Assembly: GCF_020080835.1 (NCBI RefSeq)
Contig: NC_058163.1
Coordinates: 2,267,318 to 2,331,317 of the forward strand
Direction of reading: 5' to 3'
From: Cotesia glomerata
Taxonomy: Eukaryota > Arthropoda > Insecta > Hymenoptera > Braconidae
DNA length: 64,000 nucleotides
Shown here piece after piece: positions 48,256-58,944 of this stretch (position 1 is the first letter of the stretch; each line of letters opens with the position of its first letter). The notes under the pieces were generated by a model. It was not told the origin of the DNA. It saw nothing but the letters and a program-made list of their open reading frames with translations, and ran no database searches. The translations under genes and the position numbers were made by a program.

Positions 48256-50042
48256 AGTAAAAGCCTCAATTATTGACACTATTAGAGACAAAGTTATGAT
48301 TTGATTTTTTTTCAGCAATCAAATATCAATATCGTTGAATTTTGTTTGAGGTAATGTCTCAAGTAATGTTTTTACTAATCAATTTCTTTTTTTAAAATGA
48401 TAATCACTGATATTTACTAATTAATTTTAAATAATTAAATAGATTATCCGGATACACCAATTATTGGCAGGTTAAAAAACTGATTGATCTAATTATTGAC
48501 ATACCTTAGCCCCAATTATTGACACCTATACTGCGCATGCCTAGAATCATCTGCTTATTCTTATTTATCGAAACTTATTATTAAGTAATCAATTTTATTA
48601 AAGTTTATTAATAATAATTTCCATAAATGATTAATTACTTTTAAAAATGTAAGAATTAATTCAAAAATAATTTATTGAATCAGAAGAGTTCAAACTCCTA
48701 CAGTTAATTTTTTAAGTTAAAGTAAAAAAAAAGGCGTCTTAGCGCTGTCGAATGGCTGTCAATATGAGATTCAACTTAAAAATTATCAACTAGTTATTGA
48801 CACCCATTATTTAAATATTATAAAGGAAACAATTAATTTCGATTATTCAATTTTATAAATTTTTCATATATTGTTAATTAAAAAAAAAAAAAAAAATCAT
48901 ATTATTAGACGAAGAAATTAATTTAAACAGCATTTTAAAAAAATGCTTTTCTAATCAAAGTTGTTAAGAAAATAAACGTTCGTAAGGTTTGATCTGGTGC
49001 TTTTATTTTTTAATAATTAATATTTAATATTTTAAACTGAGTAATTTTTTTCAATTTTTTAATTAATTAGAATTTAATAAAAATTTATAAGATAGTTATT
49101 CTTATTGCAGATAATTAAATATAAGGTAGATGCCTCAATTATTGACACTATTAGAAACAAAGGTATTTGATTTTTTTAAGCAATCAAATATCAATATCGT
49201 TGAATTTTGTTTGAGGTAATGTCTCAAGTAATGTTTTTACTAATCAATTTCTTTTTTTAAAATGATAATCACTGATATTTACTAATTAATTTTAAATAAT
49301 TAAATAGATTATCCGGATACACCAATTATTGGCAGGTTAAAAAACTGATTGATCTAATTATTGACATACCTTAGCCCCAATTATTGACACCTATACTGCG
49401 CATGCCTAGAATCATCTACTTATTCTTATTTATCGAAACGTATTATTAAGTAATCAATTTTATTAAAGATTATTAATAATAATTTCCATAAATGATTAAT
49501 TACTTTTAAAAATGTAAGAATTAATTCAAAAATAATTTATTGAATCAGAAGAGTTCAAACTCTTACAGTTAATTTTTTAAGTTAAAGTAAAAAAAAAGGC
49601 GTCTTAGCGCTGTCAAATGGCTGTCAATATGAGATTCAACTTAAAAATGATCAACTAGTTATTGACACCCATTATTTAAATATTATAAAGGAAACAATTA
49701 ATTTCGATTATTCAATTTTATAAATTTTTCATATATTGTTAATTAAAAAAAAAAAAAGATCATATTATTATACGAAGAAATTAATTTAAACAGCATTTAA
49801 AAAAAATGCTTTTCTAATCAAAGTTGTTAAGAAAATAAATGTTCGTAAGGTTTGATCTAGTGCTTTTATTTTTTTTTAATAATTAACAATTAATATTTTG
49901 AACTAAGTAATTTTTTTCAATTTTTTAATTAATTAGAATTTAATGAGAATTTATATACATATTCTTATTACAGATTAAATATATTTAAAAATAATTTAGG
50001 GTGTCAATAATAGAACCTTGTCAATAATTGGGGCTTTTACCT
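48256..50042 (-). mobile_element. Inverted dimer of TA-flanked AGGTAAAAGCCCC elements
   Basis: Read on the minus strand, unit 1 runs 50042-49124, starting AGGTAAAAGCCCCAATTATT and flanked by TA. Unit 2 (about 49121-48256) follows through the junction ACCTTATATTTAATTATCTG, identical to the unit junction at 30.3 kb. So this is the same dimer as 29379-31160 in the opposite orientation. The outer end of unit 2 is degenerate in both. No transposase is encoded. Confidence 0.75.
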
Positions 50043-51160
50043 TACTTGATACAATAAATTTTTATATTTGATCAAGATTTTTAGATACTTTAGGGAAGTA
50101 GCGCCATCTACTTCAGCTGAGAAAAAAATTTCAATTTCTAAAAATTTCTACATGTCAATTATTTTTTGCCATAATTTATTTGTTACCAAAACTGTTAAAA
50201 TTAACAAACATCTGCTAAATTAATCTCATAAATATCTAGAATTATTTCTGTGTAAAAAAATAATGAACATTTGCTTTTTTTTGAGCGCCGGAACAAGAAT
50301 GATTCCTTAAGCTTCTTCATAAAATTTGCAATATTTTAATTTAAAAATTTATTTTTTCTCAATTTTATGTTTAATATTTAAAATTTTATTAATAATTTAG
50401 CAAAAATTCATTCAATTTTTCCAATAATCATCAAAATAACTATTCTTAAACAAAACTAAATCCTAACCTCAAAAAATTTCCCATTTTTTCGGGGAATCCC
50501 AGAACTTGGCGCCATCTACCTTAAATTTTTCAAACTAAATCTTTTATCCCGCCAAAAAAAACAATTTTAAAAAATTACAATTTTTAAATTAAATTTAAAT
50601 TTTTATTTTTAAATTAAATTAAAATTTTAATTTTTCAAAATTTTAATTTTTAAATTAAATTTTAATTTTTTAAAATTTTAATTTTTAAATTAAATTTTAA
50701 TTTTTTAATTAAATTTTAATTTTTTAATTTTCTAAATGTCAATTTTTTTTTGCCATAATTTATTACAAAAATTTTTTAAATTATCAAAAATCTGGTAAAT
50801 AATTTTTAATTAACTCAGAATGACCCTTTAAAAAATATTACATGAAAAATTGAGATTAATATTAATAAAAAAGGAAGTTAACAATACTTTTTACATATTA
50901 TTATTATTATTATTATTATAAATGTAACAATTAAATGATTAATATATTTGATTACTGTGCTCATGCAAAATTCACATTTATAAACATTAAAATGCATCAT
51001 TCAGTTGAAACAATTATTTTTATCATTTATAATGATTAACAATTTTAATAATGTAACTTTGTGCTATTTTATCAGTTTTTGTTATAAATCAAACTTTGAT
51101 TTAAAGTTATAATTTTATCAAAAAGTCTTTCTGTTCTGATCGTTATTGTATACACAGCCC

Positions 51161-51196
<36 letters not shown>

Positions 51197-51779
51197 GTAT
51201 TATCATTATTAATATTAATATTATTATTATTATTGTTATTATTTTAAGAACAATGCACGCTAAACTCACGAAGCCTTTTGTTTATTTAATAACATTATCG
51301 TAATATTAAATATTAATTATTAAAAAATGTTTTTGTGCTTGGAAGAAAAAAATTTTCTTATAAATTTATTTTATTAGATGATAAAAAAGAGATATTGTTG
51401 AAATAGACCGGTCTGGTGTGCAGATATGTTAAAATTATGTGCGATATATTTTTGATATAGAAACTGTCTCAGCCATTAATAATTAATTAAATCATTTCAA
51501 CCTCTGATAAATAATTAAAAATTCTTCCTTGCAGTAAATTTTACATTTAAAAATTTTTTTTTCAACTTTCATTAAAAAAAAAAATGTTCTCTTCTTTAAA
51601 GTCTAAGAAGTATATAAGTACTTTGGCAAAAATTGTATTTTAATAAAATGACAAGAAAAAAAAACAGGCCACAATTTAAATAGCACTTTGTTAATCACGT
51701 AGTTACTAAATAACAAATACTGCATGTAGTTTTATTTAATACACTAATTAATTAATTACATAAATCTATATTGAGGATA
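50043..51779. other. Gene-free region with repeat fragments
   Basis: 50043-50120 matches part of the CACAGAAAGAAA element (GATCAAGATTTTTAGATACT, GTAGCGCCATCTACTTC). 50.24-50.56 kb resembles 42.37-42.66 kb. 50.58-50.74 kb is a tandem TTTTTAAATTAAATTTTAAT tract. (TTA)n runs lie at 50.90-50.92 and 51.16-51.24 kb. No gene was seen. Confidence 0.45.
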
Positions 51780-53213
51780 AGAAAAAATTTATCTTTAGAA
51801 ACATAATTAAGAAATGACCTTGTATCTTATGAACCATTGACATTTTTAAAGATATAAGCTCATCTCGTTACTACACTCATCGAGACCTTTCATTTGAGTA
51901 CCCACATCAATTTTTCATATATATATATATATTTAAAAAATACATGTCGGTACTTAAATAAAAGGTGTCAATGAGTGTAACATCAAAATGAGTTTATATC
52001 TTAAAAAATGTCAATCATTTAGAAATTACCTTGTATTTCGTGAACTATTGACATTTTTAAAGATATAAGCTCATCCTGATTTTATACTCATCGAGACCTT
52101 TCATTTGAGTACCCACATCAATATTTCATATATTTTATATATTTCTATATTTCACAAATACTATATATATATCAAATATATAAAAAATGCCATGTAGGTA
52201 CTCAAATGAAAGATCTCGATGCATGTAATATCGGAATGAGCTTATATCTTAAAAAATGTCAGTAATTAAGAAATGACATTTGGTCTTGTGAATTATTGAC
52301 ATTTTCAAAGAAATAAGCTCATTCCGATGTTACACTCATCGAGACCTTTCGTTTGAGTACCCACATCAATTTTTCATACATTTTATATATTTATATATTT
52401 CACAAATACTATATATATCAAATATATAAGAAATACCATGTAGGTACTTAAATGAAAGGTCTCGATGAGTGTTACATAAAAATGAGTTTATATCTTAAAA
52501 AATTTCAATAATTAAGAAATGACCTTGTATCTTGTAAACTATCGACATTTTTTAAGATATAAACTCATTTTTGTATTACACTTATCAAGACCTTTCATTT
52601 GAGTACCCACATCAATTTTTCATATATTTCATATATTTATATATTTCACAAATACCATATATATGAAATATATAAAAAATGGCATGTGGGTACTCAAATA
52701 AAAAGTCTCGATAAGTGTAACATGGAAATGAATTTATATCTTAAAATATGTCAATAATTAAGAAAAGACCTGGTATCTTGAGAACTATTGACATTTTTAA
52801 AGATATAAGCTCACCCTGAAATTACACTCATCAAGACCTTTCATTTGAGCACCCACATCAATTTTTCATATATTTTATATATATTATATATATGTATATA
52901 GTAAGAATATATCAAAAATGCATGTGGGTACTCAAACGAAAGCTCTCTATGAGTGTAACATCAAAATGAGCTTATATCTTTAAAATATATATTATTTATC
53001 TGTATGTATGAAAAATATATATAAAATGCCGGTGGGTACTCAAATGAAAGCTCTTGATGAGTGTCATATCGGAATGAGCTTGTATCTTTAAAAACGTCAA
53101 TATTTAAGGAAATACAGTGCATTTTAACAAAATTCATTATTTAATGAAGCAAAATTTTATTTATTTTTAATTAGCAAATCACGGAAGTCTCATAGTGATT
53201 GCAAGGTTGCTAG
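51780..53213 (+). mobile_element. Helitron-like element with 3' hairpin
   Basis: Begins near TTAGAAACATAATTAAGAAA and has six or so palindromic sub-units. The 3' end is a decayed stem (AAGTCTCATAGTGATTG, 53185-53201), then CAAGGTTG and CTAG ending at 53213, followed by T. Mismatches in the stem suggest an older copy than those at 26.7 and 62.9 kb. Confidence 0.7.
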
Positions 53214-53361
53214 TAATTAATTAATTAGTGTTTTAATATTGTTAGGCTGTAATACTGCATCTATTTTTTTTTTATGATTGCTAGTTAATCATAACAAATA
53301 TAACAAGTTTATTTTTTAATTGTAATTATGATTAATTAATAATTAATAAATTATAAATTAA

Positions 53362-56300
53362 TTAATCACTGTCCATAATCATCATATCTTTGGCTATTTG
53401 ATCTTTCAAATGCGACTCATCAACGTAACTATTTTTCATATTTTTTTCTTCAACAGATTTTACGCACTAAAAAATAAAAAATTATTTTATATTCTTTTTT
53501 TTTTAAGTTTGTAAATTTTAGCAAAATTAACTTGCTACAGAAGTAAATTTATTTAATTTTTAAAAGAAAAATTTATTTACTTCTGTTCAAGTATATAACG
53601 ATAGTAACAAAATGGCGTATACTAGCGCAACTACCGCCATTTTGTTTGACAACAATTCTTTAGCGATTCGGGTTAGGGACTGAGACTAAACTAGCAGTAA
53701 CTAATGACTAGTTCTAGCGACTAATGGCTAGCAATCTGTGCTGAAAAAAGCTAAGGTGTAAATAAATTAACTTACATCTTCAACGCGTATTCTGGGCGCC
53801 ATTATTTGTTCAGGATAATGCCAGGGTTTGTGGTTAGGCTTGTTCGCCTTCTTCCATTCAGGATATGCTATTGATGCTTTGTGTAATTTTTTAACCATCT
53901 ATTTTAATTTAATAAAAAAATCATTATTAATATTATTATTTACACAATTACTAATTTTAGAAATCAAATTTTGAAATTATTTTTATTACCTTGGGTGCAA
54001 ATATCTGAGTGATTTTATTTACAAGCCATACGGGCAATTTACCATGGGGATCTGTGTGAGAAACATATCCTAATTCTACACCATCTCCATTGCGCGATGG
54101 TCTTACAACGTATCCTGTTGATAAAATATTAAATTTTAATTAATACACGGAAAAAAGTAAACTGTAATAAATAACTGTCGATTTATAATCAGTAATGATC
54201 AACTAAAAATTACCATTTCAAACAGTAAAATCGTGATTTTACTATTCACTTTATAATATTTACCATTTAAACATTACAATTTACTCTTTACATGGAAGAA
54301 AATACTATTTCAAACAGTAATATTCGCTATGTAAATGTCTAAAATGTTTAAGTATAATAATTAACAATTCAGACTTTGATATTTATCATTTCGTACCTAA
54401 AAAATGATCTTATGATATGTAAAAAGTATAAAATAAAGTTAGTAAATTTCTAATACAAGCAACGTCAATATTTACAAAGTAAAATGGTAAATTTTAAACG
54501 CAACGCTAAAAATCAAACTGTAATTATTGACTTGCTTGGACTGGTAAAATGTATATTTTAAAAGTATAATTTTTACTGTTTCAAATGTTAAATTCTCCCC
54601 GAGTGAAACCCCCTTCTCTTTTATCTGAGTTCCCCTTTTCCTCATAATATGGACTATATAATGAAATGGCAATTTTTACTGTTTGAAACTGTAATTTTTT
54701 AAGATGAAAGAGTCGTTATTCACTATAGTGACAGCTACTAATCACTTAATTTGGATATTAAATTATAAATTGTGGGTTTTATACTTTCTACATTAAGTTC
54801 TGTAATATTTATATTTTTGTCACCCCGATGTCCGCTTTATTGTTTGAAACTATAAAAATTAACCGGAATCCGAGTGAATATTACAGTTTACTTTTTTCCG
54901 TGTATTATTATTATTATTATTATTATTTATTGTTTAAAGGCCATGGAGTCGTAGCTCCTTGCGGCCTTCCAAAATACATTACAATGAATGTTAATTAACA
55001 AAAGTAGTGTATTACAAATATTACTGGTATATTATACATATAGTAAGTACATCAATATATCACTCCATCATCAGATAAAAGTATTTATTAAAGACAATAG
55101 TCAAATCACGCATTCTCTTCGCTCAACAAAAATTCGCTCTTCGCTCTCGTGTATTATTTATATAATTTGTCCATTAAATTATTAGTAATTGATTCTGCAC
55201 AGAAAGAAACATTTCTTGACTGGAGAACAAAATTCTTGGCTCAAGAAAATTTGTCGGGTGCCTGAAGGAAGACCGAAGTTGTGTTGGCCGAAGTAAAAAT
55301 TTTTCTTTAAATTCTATTCTTGGTGGAAGTCTTTTTTTTTTTAATTCAAATTATCATAAATACTTGATACAATAAATTTTTATATTTGATCAAGATTTTT
55401 GGATACTTTAGGGAAGCAGCGCCACCTACTTTAGCTGAGAAAAAAATTTTTTCACCTCGAGAAAATTTTTCTCTTGGATATTTGATACGCATTTTATATT
55501 ATTTTAGCGTGCAATTATACATATTGAATGAAAAAAAATGATGAAATATTATTTGATTTTGCCATTTGACTTGTTAATTAATAAAAATATTAATGAAAAT
55601 TTACTTCTATCTTAATATTAAATTTTTTGGAGCAAGAGAGAAATTTTCTCAAGACAAGAAAATTTACTTCTATCAAGAACTAAATTTTTTGGAGCTTCGA
55701 GGCTGAATTTTCTCAAAACAAGATTTTCTTGACTTAAATAAATTTTCTTGGATCAATCTACGTATTTCTTAAAGCAAGAGAATTAATTTTCGGAATAAGG
55801 GAAATTTCTTATCAAAAAAAATTTTTTTTTCGCTCAAGAAAATAATTAGGGAGAAAAATATTTTCTTTGCTCAAATATACCTTTTTTTCTGTGTGCGATA
55901 GTACTATTATTTTTAAAATTTATTGAAAAAGTCCCCAAACTATATGTATAGTGTCAGAAGTATAAAGAAATCATTAATCCAAAATTTTCTTGTTCATAAT
56001 TCTTAAATCTCAGGAGTCACATAGTTCAAGTTGCTAGTTTAATTTAATTTAATTTAATTTATTTATTATTACTTAATAATTCACCTGTTAAATAAGAGGT
56101 AGCTCGAACGAAATGCTTTCTCGGTGGATGATCCTTGTGGAATACTGAATGATTTAGTATAAGTTGCTCTCTTCCGGTATCCAACCATGATCTTTGCAGA
56201 ACAAAGTCGCGATTTTTTAATGGAGATATACAGGCCACTATAATTTAACAAAAACAATTTTTTTTACACCATGTACTTATTAAAAAAATATACTCTTAAA

Positions 56301-57586
56301 AGAAAAAATCAATGACATTAAAGTTAGCAGTCACTTGACCATTTTTTAATTTTTTTTTTAACAAACAAATTTGTTTAAAAAAATTACTTTTTAAAAAATT
56401 GCATTTTTAATTTTTTTAAATTATTACGTCAATTTTTTTGTTAAAAAAAATTATTAACCATCAGCTAAATTCATTTTCATAAAAATCAATAATGCTAAAA
56501 TTAGACATTTTTATTTTTTTTTCTCAATAATTAAATTAGAATAAAAAAATATTTAAAAAAAATTGCACTTACAGTTTTTCAAATTTTTTACAAATGAAAC
56601 TAAAAAAAAATTATTTTTTAATAATTTTTTCAATGAAAATAAAGTTAGCCGACATGTAAAAATTTTTATGATTTTTTTTATTAAAAAGTTATTGCAAAAA
56701 AAATTTTTTCATTTTTTAAAACTTTCAATAACTATAAGTACAATTTATTAAAAATATTTTTTTCTAATAATTTAATAAATTAATCAAAATAAAAAAATAA
56801 AAAATCTCAGCTAACTTTATTATTTTTCAATAAAAATAAAATTAGCCTAAAAATTTTTATAATTTTTTTTAATTAAAAAATTATTAAAAAAAAATTTTTT
56901 TATTTGTTAAAAACTTCAAAAACTATATGTACAATTATTTAAAAATATTTAATAATTTAATAAATTAATCAAAATAAAAAAATTGAAAATGTCGGATAAT
57001 TTTATCATTATTTTTCAATGAAAATAAAATTAACTATCTAAAAATTTTTATGATTTTTTTTATTAAAAAAAAATTTTTTTATTTGCTAAAAACTTCAAAA
57101 ACTATAAGTGTAATTTTTAAAAAATATTTTTTAATTGTAATTTAATAAATTAATCGAAATAAAAAAATCTAAAATGTCGGCTAACTTTATTATTATTTTT
57201 TAATGAAAGTAAAATTAACTATAAAAATTTTTATGATTTTTTTTATTAAAAAAAAAATTTTTTTTAATTTTTTTATGTGTTAAAAACTTAAAAACTATAA
57301 GTGCAATTTTTAAAAAATATTTTTTAATAATAATTTAATAAATTGATCAAAAATGTCAGCTAACTTTATTATAATTAATTTTCATTAAAAATCAATACAT
57401 ACTTGAATAATAACCGATATCATTGTTGGGATTAAAAAACCCAATGTCCTTAGACTCGATCATATGCGTGTCCCAAACTTTTCTATACTCCGGATCATGC
57501 AGGACGTCATACAGTGTTTCTGGTTCAACATCTGCGAATCTGGTTCTTATCTAACACAAAACAATTTTTTAATCTTCAAACCTTCC

Positions 57587-57623
<37 letters not shown>

Positions 57624-57879
57624 AGAAACAATAAAAAGCACTTACCTTAATCATCTTGAAGCTTATTCCTGGCACATGCTTAGTCCACACTGACAAATCA
57701 GGCTTATTATAATCAAGCTTCCAGTCATTGTTATCATCATACAATTTTTTAAGCTTTTCAAAATCTCTATCCTCAGCTATTTTCACAACTCCCACCTCCA
57801 TCTCCAACGTTTTGCTTTTTTTATCAATTTTGAAGCTTTTTATTAAACCTAGAACAAAACTTGTCACCATATGCCACAA
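53362..57879 (-). CDS. STARD10: START-domain lipid-transfer protein, StarD10/PCTP-like
   Basis: Six minus-strand exons: 57879-57646, 57550-57403, 56237-56085, 54114-53990, 53898-53776, 53466-53362, all GT-AG and in frame, giving up to 295 aa (human StarD10 is 291). The START domain is recognisable from DWKLDYNKPDLSVWTKHVPG through YDVLHDPEYRKVWDTHM, MACISPLKNRDFVLQRSW, VVRPSRNGDGVELGYVSHTD and GKLPVWLVNKITQIFAPKMV, followed by a variable charged tail ending KDMMIMDSD. Known relatives carry phosphatidylcholine and phosphatidylethanolamine between membranes. The start is uncertain: ATG 57879 opens the frame, but the ATG at 57801 (MEVGVVKIAED) looks more like the family start, giving 269 aa, and GTTCTAG at about 57850 could be a splice acceptor for an upstream exon. 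It is head to head with the PGM2-like gene. Confidence 0.93.
54146..54902. mobile_element. 757-bp TIR element, CACGGAAAAAAGTAAAC, TA-flanked
   Basis: The left end CACGGAAAAAAGTAAACTGT and the right end ACAGTTTACTTTTTTCCGTG are perfect inverted repeats of at least 20 bp flanked by TA on both sides. The interior repeats shorter variants of the end (ACAGTAAAATC, TTTACTGTTTGAAACTGTAA). Non-coding; a 66-codon frame within it is chance. It sits in STARD10 intron 3. Confidence 0.75.
54903..55190 (-). mobile_element. Possible 5'-truncated LINE tail with (TAA)n end
   Basis: On the minus strand the sequence AAGGCCGCAAGGAGCTACGA, then CTCCATGGCCTTTAAACAAT is followed by a (TAA)n run at 54904-54928. A GC-rich hairpin-capable 3' UTR ending in TAA repeats is typical of I/R1-type non-LTR retrotransposons. 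The inner boundary is unclear and no reverse transcriptase remains. Confidence 0.35.
55198..55893. mobile_element. CACAGAAAGAAA TIR element, copy 1
   Basis: A 696-bp unit running from CACAGAAAGAAACATTTC to CTTTTTTTCTGTG, with subterminal repeats of CAAGAAAATTT words throughout. The second copy is at about 60200-60843 in opposite orientation, and a fragment is at 50.04-50.12 kb. Non-coding. It lies in STARD10 intron 3. Confidence 0.65.
55990..56040 (+). repeat. Degenerate Helitron 3'-end relic
   Basis: CAGGAGTCACATAGTTCAAG followed by TTGCTAG and T resembles the Helitron-like 3' end (GCAGTCACATAGTGACTGCA, AGGTTGCTAG) with the second stem arm lost. Only the terminus is present. Confidence 0.4.
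56300..57375. repeat. Tandem AT-rich repeats in STARD10 intron 2
   Basis: About four imperfect copies of a 160-180 bp unit between 56.63 and 57.37 kb, each with AAAATTTTTATGATTTTTTT, AACTTCAAAAACTATAAGTG and TCGGCTAACTTTATTATTAT. The unit is made of the same GTCGGCTAACTT words seen at 10.3-12.3 and 27.7-29 kb. Confidence 0.6.
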
Positions 57880-58944
57880 ATTAATCCAATAAATAATTAA
57901 ATTCTTACCGGCAGTGAAGTTAAGTAATTTTTATCCAGGTACTGATTTATCAAAAAACCATAATCATTTTATAACACAAAAATACCCCTTGAACTTTTAC
58001 TATTATTATTATAATAATTATAATATATTATTATTATTAATAATAAATATATTTTTATCCACAATTAATAACCTTTAACACTAAACTATTGATTAAATGA
58101 ACGCAACAATAAACTTCACTTAAAATAACTTGTTAACTATCACCCGACAACAATTAATTGATTCGGTGATTTAAATTTTCTACCCTTATATTTTTTTTCT
58201 TTTTTCTAACATCAACTTCACGATATATTTTATATTTTACTACAGTCTCTCTTTATAATATATATCTAATGATTTATATAGTCAAATACGCTCGGGAACT
58301 TTCGTAAACCCGAAAAGCTAATTTCAAAAATAACGCGCGGAATTTTCTGCTGCGCAGTAGCTTATTTTTGATTCTGCGCATGCGCAGAAGCAAAAACTGG
58401 GAACTGCGCATGCGCAGTTCCCTTATTTGATTTCTGCGCGTACGCAGAAATCTCCGTCATGCGCAGTAAGTTTTTTTTTTATAAAACTGAAGTCAGCTGA
58501 CAGCTGTTAATTATTTTAATCAATTATAATTAATAAAATTAATTCTAAAAATTTATATTAAAAATTTCTTTAATTAAAATTAATTGATTATAATTTTTTA
58601 AATAATAATTTTAAAAAAAATTTAGTGTCATTTTTTTTTGCCCGCCATTTTGTCAAGCCGAATTTTACCGAAAACAATTGTTATCTTTATTTAATAATAA
58701 TAATAATAAGTATCTATAATATATTTAAAACAAAATAAATAAGACTTGCGCGTGTAAACTTGTCAAAGAAAACACTTGGACATAATAATATTTATCATTA
58801 CCTTTTTAATCGCCGAGGTCAAACATTTAGATATTGATTCTGATGCAATGGGATATTAAAATTCTGAAATTAAAAGTAGGTTATTATTGATTATTACTAA
58901 ATATTTTATTTTATTTTTTAAAAACTAAAATTTAATCAGAAAAA
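57880..58944. promoter_or_regulatory. Bidirectional promoter region, STARD10 / PGM2-like
   Basis: This is the intergenic space between two divergent genes. At 58374-58387, 58404-58417 and 58434-58447 lie three 14-bp palindromes, CTGCGCATGCGCAG twice and CTGCGCGTACGCAG, starting exactly 30 bp apart. Half sites flank them (CTGCTGCGCAGTAG at 58348, CATGCGCAGT at 58459). The core TGCGCATGCGCA is the NRF-1/erect wing recognition sequence, a common driver of bidirectional TATA-less promoters. CCCGCCATTTTGTCAAG at about 58640 is a YY1-like site. TTTTAATCAG just before the PGM2 ATG could be the acceptor of a 5' UTR intron. Confidence 0.6.

Noticed and set aside
51072..51269. Ile-rich minus-strand frame (also the Asn run at the end of the 31396-31899 frame)
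   Set aside because: Encoded by (TTA)n / (AAT)n microsatellite; the 31396-31476 part lies past the splice donor.
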